Shown piece after piece: positions 58,101 through 64,000 of a stretch of 64,000 bases of DNA. The position numbers and the translations under genes were made by a program. How positions within the stretch are numbered: position 1 is the first letter of the stretch; each line of letters opens with the position of its first letter. The notes beneath the pieces are model-generated. The model was not told the origin of the DNA and did no database searches. It saw nothing but the letters and a program-made list of their open reading frames with translations. Source of the stretch: Chloroflexota bacterium (GTDB lineage: Bacteria; Chloroflexota; Anaerolineae; UBA4142); NCBI GenBank assembly GCA_016208315.1, contig JACQYF010000043.1:1-64000 (forward strand). The letters run 5' to 3'.

Positions 58101-60709
58101 ACGTTTGTGGTGGTGTTGTGAAAGTAATAGGTGCGGCAAACGAGGCCGGTTTCGGTGATGCCAATCGTAAAGTCGTCGGACACGGGCGCGGTCTGCGCCG
58201 AAGAGAGGAACGCGGTGTTGACTGCGGGATTCGAGCGTGTAAAAGGGTTCGACGCTTGGAGGGTCAGTTGCACCAAACCCGACGCGCCCGCGCCCACGCT
58301 TGCAATATTCCAAGTGACGACGCCGCTGCTCAACGTTCCGCCGTTGGTGGCCGAGACGAAGGTGAATCCGCTCGGGACGGCGTCGGTAATGGTCACACTC
58401 GTCGCGGACGCATTGCCCGAGTTCGCGTACGAGATCGTAAACGTCGCCGACCCGCCCGGCGCGACCTGAGTTACGTTCGCGTCCTTTTGAATGCCGAGGG
58501 CGGGCCGCGGCGCGTTGACGTGCGTGGACGCGCTGGCGCTCGCGGGGCTGGTCTCGTTCGAGGTGATCGTCGCCGAGTTGACGAGCGGAATGGCGGCGGC
58601 GATGGGATAGGGATTGTCTACGGTCGCGCTAAAACTCACCGTGTACGGCCCGTCGCCCGACGCGATCGCGCCGACGTTCCAAGCGATCGTGCGCGTGCCC
58701 GCGTTGTAACTCCCGCCGTTCGCCGCGGAGACGAAGGTTAGGCCGGTCGGCAGCGCATCCGTAATGGTCACGCCGGTAACGTTAACCGGGGAATCGTTCG
58801 CGTACGTGAACGTGTACGTGATCGTATTGCCGGGATTCGCGCTCGAAACGTTCGCGGCTTTGGCAATGGTCAAGCGCGGCAAGCCCACGCCGACCTGGGC
58901 CGGATTGCTTTGCAGCAAGCCGATACTCGTATTCGCGGTCGCGGTGTTCGAATAGGTTCCGACCGTCGTCGCGGCGGTCGCGGTAAAAATCAAAGTACGC
59001 GCGCTGCCCGCGGGCACGGTCGCGGCCGGCGAGAAATTCCAGGTGACTAGATTGCCGTTGATCGTTGGGACAGGCGCACCGAGGGTGCTCGCGCCGCTCG
59101 TCGCAATGTACGTAAAACCCACCGGCAGCGTGTCGGTTATTGAGCTGACGGTGAGCGCGGTCGCTTCCGTGTTGTTGACGGTGAGCGTAAAGGTGACGAG
59201 TTGGCCGGTCGTCACGATGCTCGGACTCGCCGATTTCGAAAGCGAGGGCGGCGTGATCCCGCAGGTGTTTGTCGCCGATGCCGTCACGACGCCTGGGACG
59301 GGCGAGGGATTCGCAAACCACAACTCGTTGGGCGGCGGCGAGCCGAGCGCGGTCACTTGCGCGGCGGTCAAATAGGAATACGTGCGATGCGTCTTGCCGT
59401 CGGCGTTGATCGCCGCGAGGTCGGTGGCCTGCACGCCGATCAGGTATCGCCCCTGGACGAGACTCGCGTTGTTCCACGTCGCCGTCCATCTGCCGACCGG
59501 GTTGTTCGTCGTGCTTCCATTCGCGGCAAAGGTCCAAGCGTTGCCATCGTCCGCGACGCCATTGCCGTCGCGGTCGTAATAGTAATAGAAATCCACGGCG
59601 CTGACATTGGTCTGCCCCAGGTTACTCAGCGTGTCGCGCACCTGGGCGGTCAGCGTCGTCGGGCCGCAGCCGCTCGCGGTGATAGACTCGACGATGGGCT
59701 GCTGGATCGTTCCGGTGATGGGAATCAGGGGATCGCCGAATGGCCCCGGCTCGTCCACGTCCGCGATGTAATCGCCGTTGAGGACGACATCTTTTTGCAG
59801 CGGGTTCTGCAAGCTGTTCGCGGTCGTAAACAGCATCGAGATCGGCGTGTTCGCCGTGATCGCCGGCCCGCCGACCGCGCGCGCGTCGAGCATCGCGAGG
59901 GGTATCTGATAATCTACGAGATACTCGGTGCAGTTGCCCGTGGAAATATTTCGCGAGCGCGTGGTACCGTAATCCCAAACCGTCTCGTGGCTGCCGTTCG
60001 GCCAATCCGTCGTGGGATTGAGCGTATTCTGAAAATTGAGGATGCGGTTCGTGGCCTGGTCCACGAACGCGGTCGGATTGTGGTAGAGCTGATGGATGTC
60101 GGGGTCGTTCAGATAATCAATCGAGTGGCTGAGCGTATTGCTGTAAATGCTCACCAAACGGTCAACCGGCTTGGACGGCGAGCCGCTCGACCCATCGAGG
60201 TGGACCGCGAATTCGCGATAGCCATCGCCGTCAATATCAATCAGCACCGTCCATTGCGCCGACTTCCACGGATCGGACGAGCTGACCGCGCCGGCGCTCG
60301 GCCCGGTCCCGTAGGTATTCGCGATCTGCTCGACGCGCCAGCGAAAGAAAAGAACTTGATTCGGCGCATCATAGGTCCAGAAAACGCTGGGCAGCGCTTG
60401 GTCGGTGCAGTTCGAACTGACATTCACATAGTTCTGGGGCGAGGTGCCGCCGTTCGAGGGATCCTGCGTGCGCTGGTCTTTGATGAGGTTGCCCTCTTTG
60501 GTATAACCGGTCCAAGCCACATCGCTCGGCCAGGCGACCGGGCTAAAATGCACGGCAGGGCCGGTCCCGCCGTTCCAATACGGCGGATTGGGGTCCGGAT
60601 CGGCGCGGACTGGAATGGGAAATAGCAAGAGACCGCTCAGCAGGATGAGGAATAGTACCCATCCACGCGGAACCAAGCGGCAATCGGGCGCGCGCAGTGG
60701 AACATTCAT
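49190..60709 (-). CDS. Giant secreted DUF11-repeat surface protein with C-terminal propeller
   Basis: A 3,839-aa protein. A signal peptide (VLFLILLSGLLLFPIPVRA) is followed by an N-terminal domain of about 430 residues (WTVLIDIDGDGYREFAVHLD, NCTEYLVDYQIPLAML). About 20 DUF11 Ig-like modules come next, each with a variant of ADLAIGK..., TYTLTVTN and GVVITETVP. A non-repetitive domain lies after module 3 (RTYYFHNTTTNVGYDTPP). Modules 12-15 and 17-20 match in order, pointing to a block duplication. An SdrD_B-like domain (VFNDLNGNGIRETGEGW), the YLYLPLLVRAAQ motif, a Thr/Pro linker and a YncE-like propeller end with another Thr-rich tail. No LPXTG or C-terminal helix is seen. ATG 60709 has a GGGGGA site. 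Likely a cell-surface fibre or adhesin. Confidence 0.88.
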   Translation of the reverse strand: MNVPLRAPDCRLVPRGWVLFLILLSGLLLFPIPVRADPDPNPPYWNGGTGPAVHFSPVAWPSDVAWTGYTKEGNLIKDQRTQDPSNGGTSPQNYVNVSSNCTDQALPSVFWTYDAPNQVLFFRWRVEQIANTYGTGPSAGAVSSSDPWKSAQWTVLIDIDGDGYREFAVHLDGSSGSPSKPVDRLVSIYSNTLSHSIDYLNDPDIHQLYHNPTAFVDQATNRILNFQNTLNPTTDWPNGSHETVWDYGTTRSRNISTGNCTEYLVDYQIPLAMLDARAVGGPAITANTPISMLFTTANSLQNPLQKDVVLNGDYIADVDEPGPFGDPLIPITGTIQQPIVESITASGCGPTTLTAQVRDTLSNLGQTNVSAVDFYYYYDRDGNGVADDGNAWTFAANGSTTNNPVGRWTATWNNASLVQGRYLIGVQATDLAAINADGKTHRTYSYLTAAQVTALGSPPPNELWFANPSPVPGVVTASATNTCGITPPSLSKSASPSIVTTGQLVTFTLTVNNTEATALTVSSITDTLPVGFTYIATSGASTLGAPVPTINGNLVTWNFSPAATVPAGSARTLIFTATAATTVGTYSNTATANTSIGLLQSNPAQVGVGLPRLTIAKAANVSSANPGNTITYTFTYANDSPVNVTGVTITDALPTGLTFVSAANGGSYNAGTRTIAWNVGAIASGDGPYTVSFSATVDNPYPIAAAIPLVNSATITSNETSPASASASTHVNAPRPALGIQKDANVTQVAPGGSATFTISYANSGNASATSVTITDAVPSGFTFVSATNGGTLSSGVVTWNIASVGAGASGLVQLTLQASNPFTRSNPAVNTAFLSSAQTAPVSDDFTIGITETGLVCRTYYFHNTTTNVGYDTPPDQRIGNTTAPLPSQTGTGILFTTIDGGGFSEVLRFYQDPPSRSTVSFASSIDSTIYIDRHPGSGIYLRGTVYDYDSASGIRTMIGSGTQEFGGNDTGQFNFSATPVVGAQLQPGHRLLWIYELASKNNNGGDRLLFQIDGWVVDSESGHGTSTFADSNSVFCVTAPANVVLDKQVSSLLAQAGSTLTYSIKFANAGTTNATNSLITDTLPSGTTFVSANLNGSPATPVAIAGQQYRFAVNSTGQASGVIAGGGSGVLTITVAVNQPLDPAISSLTNLVTLTTNETVPLNDSITTAVLRPNTTISKAASKTLLIPGDVVTYTLTVLNSGVITATNVTVNDPLPVTGYFTYVANSTTLNGTPVSPDPLSGNALNLNIGSLAPAAAASVTFRMVVSGVPFPGVTTHDNQATVSDAQTTGTRSSEVVTVSISTNPNLRVSKTIAPPGTLAPGDLVTYTLSLSNIGSGNAQNVNVEDFIPASTTYAPGTLYDQSVSQTDALDGDTGSFDATNNRVSFQFATLGGGATRTLQFSTRVNLPLPAGITPISNTVWASASNAATKQGSANTQASAAPVLTIGKTGPAVVAYPAARLTAAANGVTIQVDTTAQLNVQQYVNIAGQSRQIIAINGSTITLDAAVTASSGENVVGSITYTLRYANTGTAIATSVVMTDALPAGTSFVNATLGGAPSGGNVVWNLPDLAPGDSGLAQVTIFPTAIGSIVNTATLDSAQTTPVSANATTSVGGLLDSKYTTTPLVLQTLTGTEATYVLQVQNTSASPATGVVVTDTLSPGFTYSNTVSVSGFSARSPVTDPTIGSEQPVWGTFTIPGSTTLVITYTAKINPTVGAATYQNFFGSTSSSASVLVFDPLRTIAEDVQVEIPQVALSKTVSPSTVPVGQPVTYTIAALNSGDGAATGVVLTDTLPSGFTLLSTVSVTQDNASRTSTQNPTAGSATPAWGIWDIGAGGGVTVTFSAHTGSVTGVFSNTVSATASNTIINPVTNTAAVTTTASADLQVTKDATPNPVSVGMPLTYTLVTRNNGPSAATSVTLTDTLPSTVTVGTISSTQGSCGGSSTVVCNLGSMANGAIVTTTIVVTPTQAGSLINAVIVAASEFDPNVSNNSDTEITTANALADLAIGKTASPSPVNAGATLTYTLNVTNTGPSDAANVTVTDTLPAGVTYGSAGGAGWACGQSSGLVTCTRAAFAASATSAITVTVTAPSAGGTITNTATITSATTDPNLANNTASADTTVSSVADLAIAKNDGLSSVTPGTQITYTIVITNAGPSAANGAVVSDTLPAAITSAGWTCAASPGSSCARGSGSGSINTTVNLLAGGTATFTMTATVSASATGTLTNVATVAPPAGVTDPNSSNNTASDTDSLTPSADLAIGKTHAGNFTVGVNGTYTLTVTNLGPSTAAGTILVTDTLPSGLTFVSGTGTGWTCNAIGQTVSCSNPSNLAPSASSTITLVVGVAQGAAPGVTNSVVVSGPTADPNPGNNSATDPTTVAILPDLQLAKSHVGTPTPGGVLTYTLTYTNVGTVATNGVVITETVPQNARYTGSGWSCPSGSGAGTTCPRNIGSVGGGATGSVAFTVTISNPVPSGTTQIVNTASVADDGAQGPDPTPSNNTATDTASLTGLAPDLGIAITHTPASVTPGGIITFTLAYSNTGNIGATNVTITETVPANSTFTGAGWSCPTGSVAGTVCTRNVGSVAGGGGGASVEFVVTVVNPVPAGTTQIADNATIGDDGANGADANLANNSDSDAVPLVAQVDLRMSKNDGGVSVTPGGLITYTLAYTNAGNIAVTGVVITETIPANTTYAGTGWTCVGGTCTRSIGSVEGGATGSVAFTVQVANPVPPGTTQISNSAIIGDDHASGPDANPGDNSAMDTTPVLQDADLEIDKSDGQATAIPGASLTYTITVTNHGPIPVAGAGVSDTLPAALTNATWTCSASAGSSCASASGMGSINSTANLLVNGTATYLLTATVSSTATGSLANTATVAAPSGINDPIASNNSATDTDTLAPSADLAISKAHAGNFTVGVNASYTITVTNNGPSAVAAPILVTDTLPTGLTAISNSAGWSCLPNGQIISCSSATGLGVGASTTLILNVAVAQAAAPGGTNLAEVSNATSDPNPNNNTASDPTIVVETPDLALGKTHAGATTPNGTLTYTLVYTNSGDLTATGVVITETVPANTRYTGTGWTCPSGAGAGSTCTRSIGSVVGGATGSVTFTVTISNPLPAGTTQIANTATIADDGTHGSDATPSNNTATDLAPLTGLAPDLRVTKSDSSITPSPGGVLIYTINYTNTGNIGATNVVLTETVPPNTTFTGMGWNCAGSTCSRNVGALAGGGASGSAQFIVTVNNPIPPSVTQVTNTVVIGDDGANGADVNPNDNTATINTPILAVGAICVTVFNDLNGNGIRETGEGWLSGAQITVTNASSVAVAAWNSTPSQPYCFTNLPVGNYTVEERNPAGYRSTSPDLMSTEVEFGVAKLVDFGDQSSTSYLYLPLLVRAAQNTPTPTATSTSTRTQTPTSSVTPTSSITPTPSRTPTATQTRLMIDPKGMLSDPERDQLFLVSNGDSTVDVFRESTLATSPELLRKIGVGRGPFGIGMANGKVYIANFSGNSVSVIRAGDLVRLPDISLSSCGGEPTHLATNPGTGMVYVALHSGARVAVISAFTDALVSCVPVASGTFGGTFGLAVDTGTNSIFAGNRDGFDLWRIDGYTNNATRVRDYSNGNGGSPFYVGFNEVFRKLFVTVGFFEGTGANREIVPNKLYIYDVEWTGELSNETIVSVGNTDDGGFVVQSLCSAYIYVAETADNRLRALDPLDNYATVWTTTPSQYIDAHPYGLLESLSENYSRLYVSHKNPAHSLRIIEECPGPFNLSRSPRTIATPTRPRTVTATPTRTVTTLAGPAITTTPTRVPTGTATATRTRTATPTSTRTATSPPIATPTLSPTPSRTPTAMANK

Positions 60710-61083
60710 GGCAATCCCCCCGCCATTGGCCGGACGGCGCGAGGTTAGGGCCAGCAAGTGACGAGTCCGTTGGCCGGCGGACCCGTAAACAAATGCCCGC
60801 TGGAGAATTGGGGCATTCCTCACTTTGACTGACCGCGCAGGTGGCACATAAATCGTGCCACTCTGATGATAATGTCTGATTCGATTTCATCAAATAGCGT
60901 GTTGGTACTAGCCACCCAAAAAATGAACGTGTTTTTGATTACAATTTCATTACAGCGGGCGTTACAAACGCCCGCCTCACGTAGGTTGAAACTCGGCAAA
61001 CCGAGTTGGAGCAATCGGCGCAATCCGACAAAGCCATAATGAAGAGAGGCGGCTCGATGCCGCCTCTCCGCTTTTCAGGTGAC
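60710..61083. other. 374-nt gap with several hairpins, no gene seen
   Basis: Upstream of the giant gene the gap holds GTGGCAC-N7-GTGCCAC (60841-60861), GCGGGCGTT/AACGCCCGC (60955-60975) and AACTCGG/CCGAGTT (60990-61007). The latter two look like members of interspersed repeat families. I could not identify a convincing promoter or ORF; the giant gene could in principle start earlier in frame, at GTG 60847, but without a signal-like beginning. Confidence 0.6.
61044..61068 (-). terminator. Terminator of the beta-helix gene
   Basis: 10-bp arms GAGAGGCGGC / GCCGCCTCTC with a 5-nt loop, 15 nt after the stop codon of the beta-helix gene. The flanking T-run is short on the minus strand, so efficiency is uncertain. 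Confidence 0.6.
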
Positions 61084-64000
61084 TCAGTCCAGCCAGCAGT
61101 GCTTTGGCTCTTTGCCGTGCTTCAGCTCGCCATAGTGGTTACCGTGATCGCAGTGATATTTCTGGCCGGATTTGAGCACGAACAGGGCCCCGTTCACAAA
61201 CGTGATCGCGTAATTCTGCGCGGTCGCGCCGCCGACAAAGATGGTGTACGTGCCCACCGGGCTTGCGGTCGTCGCATCGGTCCAAATCGTCACCGGCGTG
61301 TTCAGCACGCTCTCGTCTTGACCGAGCACAAAGCCGACGTAGGTGACGGTCAAGGGTGGATTCTCGGTTAGCAGCTTTTTGACCTGGTCATCCGCGATGA
61401 TGGTGAGCGGCGCAGGCGTAACGTCAAGTGTCGCACCAACGTAGGCAAAGACGTATCGTCTGTCCGCGGCGCCGCTCGCCGTGATCGCATACGTGCCGAC
61501 ATCGCTGTACTCGGTCGCGTTCGTCGCGAGGGTTGCGAGCGTGTCGAGAACGCCTGCATGGTCGTCGAACAAAAAGCCCATGTACGTGGCGGTGAGCGTT
61601 GGGATGGCCGCGCCGTAGACCTTGGAGGCGTCATTGGCCGTGACGGTCAGCAGCACATTTCGATAATCCAAGTTCTCGATTCGCACATAGGTCACCGGCT
61701 GGCGACCGACTGCGAAAAACGCTGCGCTGTCTGCGGTGACCGGCAGCCCTTGAGCGTCAAAGATCAGCGTGTCGCCGGATGGATGGTCGCCGCCATCTAC
61801 GTGCACCGTCATCGTGATGGACGGCGAAACGGCAAAGACATCATCGCCATCCGCGCCGCTCAGAGTCACGTTCACGGTAGAGTCGAGATACATGAGCGTC
61901 CCGTTGACATCCAGACTCGCATCGCCGAGTGCAAACAGGTCATCGCTGGAGGTTCCCTTCACAATCACGGGAACCGTAGTCGGATCAGACAGATTGCCCC
62001 TGAGGCGATTGTCGGCGGGATTGCCGGTCGCGGTGACATCCTCAATCGTGATGACGCCATTGTCCGTCGCCGCTACAAAACCCCGCCAGGCGTTGTCGCT
62101 AAAGGTGCTTTGGGCGACCGAAACACTCTCGCCGGTGCTGCGGAAGGTCGCGCCCCGACCTTGGACGGCGGTCGCGCCAAACCCGTTGCCAATCGCATTT
62201 ACGTTAGAAACGGCGATTGATTTGTTGCTGACGACCGACGCTCCTTGATAGTAGTTCGAGTTAAAGGAGCTGTTGGAGATGGCGATGCTGCCGGTTCCGG
62301 TCACCGTCTGACCGACAGCGCATGAAATCTGGTTGGAACTCTTGCAGACCAGATTGTTGTTGAGAACGGCTCCAAACCCTTGATAGGCGCTAGGTGTGTT
62401 CAGACTCGGTGCCATGGCATTGCGGCTCGCCTCAACGTGGCTCAGCGCGATGTTTCCGACAGAGAAGACGCCCAGTCCGTTTTCGCCATTAGCATTGAAA
62501 GTGGATAGCCCTGTATTTGCCGTTACGATGACTGGAGCTGGTGAATTGGGGTATCCCCAAGTATTTACTAGCATCGCCCCAAACGACCCGCAGTTTGAAC
62601 AAACCCAATTTGGATCGAAAACTCTCAGGATGTTGTTATCCGCATGGACATCGTTGAGCGTGATCGCGTTAGTAGAATTCACGGACAATCCCGTTCCGTA
62701 ATTGCCCGCGAGAACGCTGTTCTCGACGAGCACCGTCCCAGTCCCAAAGGAATGCGTTGAACATGATGTCCCGCCATTGAGGCACAGGGGAGCATTGTTG
62801 ACTGAAGCGCCTCCGCCGCCGCCAAACGGAACATTCGCGGAGTTGTACACCGTATTGTTCGTGGCTGAGATGCCGCGGAGCGTGATGTTGCCCGTGGAAT
62901 CCACTTGCAGCCCAGTGCGATAATGACCGTCGAAAACGCTATTCTCGACCAGGATGCTGCCGATGCCTATCGCGTATACCGTACTAGTGACGGTGAGGCC
63001 CGAGGCAGAGGTATAGCCGTTGTTCAAGCGTGCACCCATATTACCGGTGATTACCACACTGTAGCTATTCAGCGCGACGTTATCCCTGGCTTGCGTATTG
63101 GTCACCGTAATGTCGCCGCGCGAGTATACGATCAAGCCATCCCGCGTGTTTCGCTCGAAAGTGCCATAGTTGACCGTGACGGGCGGTGGAGTGCTCGAGG
63201 AGTTGAAAGTGTTGTAGAGTTGCGCCCCAGGACTCCAACAGGTCACCCCGCAGGACGGATTATAATACGCCTGACCGTTGCCACTCGCCTCGACGTTGTT
63301 CACCGTGATCGCGCCCGTCGAATTGACCTGAAGCCCGATGCGATAGTTCCCATTGAACTCGCTGTTCTCGACGAACACATCTCCGCGGCCCCAAATGGCT
63401 TTGCCGGTTGGGCATACATTGTTGACCGTTCGCGCCGCGCAGGTATCCGCATTCAACAACCGTGCGCCTGCCGAGCCCCCCATCCGTGGCATGCCGTTGC
63501 CGTCGCGGACAATGTTATCGTTGACTTGCGTATCCCGCACAATGATGTCGCCGAGCGCCTCAATCCACAAGCCGCTGCCAGTGTTGTTACTTATAAAGTT
63601 CGGCTCATCTGGATCGCTGGCATACACCATCACAGTTGGCAATGGCGACGCGGATGGATTACCGCGATTGCTGGTCAGACGAACACCCTGCGCGTTGCAG
63701 TTCGTGCAATTTGGGTTAAAGTAAGTTAGGCCGTTCCCGATTACCTGAATGTCCCAGATCGTAATAGCGCCTGCGGAAGTGGCGTCGACGCCGCCGGAAT
63801 AGTTGCCGTTGAAGACGCTCTCCGAGATTCGGATGCTGCCGCTGCCTTGGGTGTACGAGATGCAGCCACTTGAATCGCTCCGAAGGCATGGGTCGCCGTT
63901 ATTCAGAGATGCCCCGGCCCCTCCGCCGATCACACGGCCGCTGCTGTCTCGCACGAGATTGTCATTCGCGCGAACGTGACTCACCACGATATCGCCTGCA
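61084..64000 (-). CDS. Secreted right-handed beta-helix protein with MBG domains (5' end outside window)
   Basis: The frame is open to the right edge, so about 970 C-terminal residues are visible. Roughly 600 residues form regular beta-helix rungs of about 20-25 residues with N-rich turns (GDIIVRDTQVNDNIVRDGNG, GDITVTNTQARDN, STGNITLRGISATNN), grouped in longer units that each end in a Cys pair (for example FNPNCTNCNAQG, NPSCGVTC). A linker (PVIVKGTSSDDLFALG) precedes two MBG-like domains (ASKVYGAAIPTLTATYMGF, ENPPLTVTYVGFVLG). The C-terminus is short and Cys/His-rich (KYHCDHGNHYGELKHG). No anchor is visible. It is probably a surface protein related in setting to the giant DUF11 protein; no enzyme residues identified. 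Confidence 0.78.
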   Translation of the reverse strand, partial: AGDIVVSHVRANDNLVRDSSGRVIGGGAGASLNNGDPCLRSDSSGCISYTQGSGSIRISESVFNGNYSGGVDATSAGAITIWDIQVIGNGLTYFNPNCTNCNAQGVRLTSNRGNPSASPLPTVMVYASDPDEPNFISNNTGSGLWIEALGDIIVRDTQVNDNIVRDGNGMPRMGGSAGARLLNADTCAARTVNNVCPTGKAIWGRGDVFVENSEFNGNYRIGLQVNSTGAITVNNVEASGNGQAYYNPSCGVTCWSPGAQLYNTFNSSSTPPPVTVNYGTFERNTRDGLIVYSRGDITVTNTQARDNVALNSYSVVITGNMGARLNNGYTSASGLTVTSTVYAIGIGSILVENSVFDGHYRTGLQVDSTGNITLRGISATNNTVYNSANVPFGGGGGASVNNAPLCLNGGTSCSTHSFGTGTVLVENSVLAGNYGTGLSVNSTNAITLNDVHADNNILRVFDPNWVCSNCGSFGAMLVNTWGYPNSPAPVIVTANTGLSTFNANGENGLGVFSVGNIALSHVEASRNAMAPSLNTPSAYQGFGAVLNNNLVCKSSNQISCAVGQTVTGTGSIAISNSSFNSNYYQGASVVSNKSIAVSNVNAIGNGFGATAVQGRGATFRSTGESVSVAQSTFSDNAWRGFVAATDNGVITIEDVTATGNPADNRLRGNLSDPTTVPVIVKGTSSDDLFALGDASLDVNGTLMYLDSTVNVTLSGADGDDVFAVSPSITMTVHVDGGDHPSGDTLIFDAQGLPVTADSAAFFAVGRQPVTYVRIENLDYRNVLLTVTANDASKVYGAAIPTLTATYMGFLFDDHAGVLDTLATLATNATEYSDVGTYAITASGAADRRYVFAYVGATLDVTPAPLTIIADDQVKKLLTENPPLTVTYVGFVLGQDESVLNTPVTIWTDATTASPVGTYTIFVGGATAQNYAITFVNGALFVLKSGQKYHCDHGNHYGELKHGKEPKHCWLD

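Noticed and set aside
59201-60625. Plus-strand frame of about 474 codons opposite the giant protein
   Set aside because: It is the complement of the signal-bearing N-terminal region, with Arg-rich random composition and no ribosome site.

Overview
This GC-rich 64-kb window most likely comes from an uncultured member of the Chloroflexota (Anaerolineae-like). That is an inference from several traits. Secreted proteins carry a YLPIVLK/YLPLLVR motif followed by Thr/Pro-rich linkers. There is a giant DUF11-repeat surface protein, some promoters look leaderless, and short interspersed repeats are very dense. No rRNA or ribosomal-protein marker is present, so the phylum call is moderate. Layout: (a) 1-4.2 kb: a partial hypothetical gene, then a minus-strand two-component operon (OmpR-type regulator, HAMP histidine kinase, PAS histidine kinase). 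(b) 4.1-6.5 kb: a minus-strand redox operon with PepSY protein, small membrane protein, ApbE flavin transferase and ferric-reductase-like haem membrane protein. (c) 6.7-10.8 kb: M28 aminopeptidase, 5-oxoprolinase pxpA and a fused pxpB-pxpC, plus a 57-aa minus-strand gene. (d) 10.85-12.0 kb: a 1-kb toxin-antitoxin cassette bounded by two 79-bp copies of the 3' half of tRNA-Gln and its terminator. (e) 12.1-13.8 kb: an orphan peptide-type ABC substrate-binding lipoprotein. (f) 13.9-37.1 kb: a 19-gene minus-strand exopolysaccharide/glycan operon. It holds Wzz, TPR, two Wzy-like polymerases, a MurJ/Wzx-type flippase, two phosphoglycosyltransferases (one fused to a GT4 domain), several glycosyltransferases, heptose enzymes HddA and GmhB, and an epimerase. 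(g) 37.1-44.2 kb: an acyl-CoA ligase, a small Cys-containing protein and livFGMHK, an organic- or amino-acid uptake and activation unit. (h) 44.4-49.1 kb: recD2, a GT28-like glycosyltransferase and a secreted beta-propeller protein. (i) 49.2-64 kb: a 3,839-aa DUF11 protein and a truncated beta-helix/MBG protein. The most unusual feature is the repeat content. At least ten families of short palindromes or degenerate oligomer repeats lie in almost every intergenic gap. Many also lie inside open reading frames without breaking them: pxpBC, a GT-PGT fusion, a polymerase, a mannosyltransferase-like protein, FadD and others. In the glycan operon most genes overlap by 4 nt, and every gap longer than 30 nt is filled by one of these repeats. 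One glycosyltransferase in the operon is frameshifted or deleted exactly at a repeat-like sequence. No CRISPR array, transposase or rRNA was seen.
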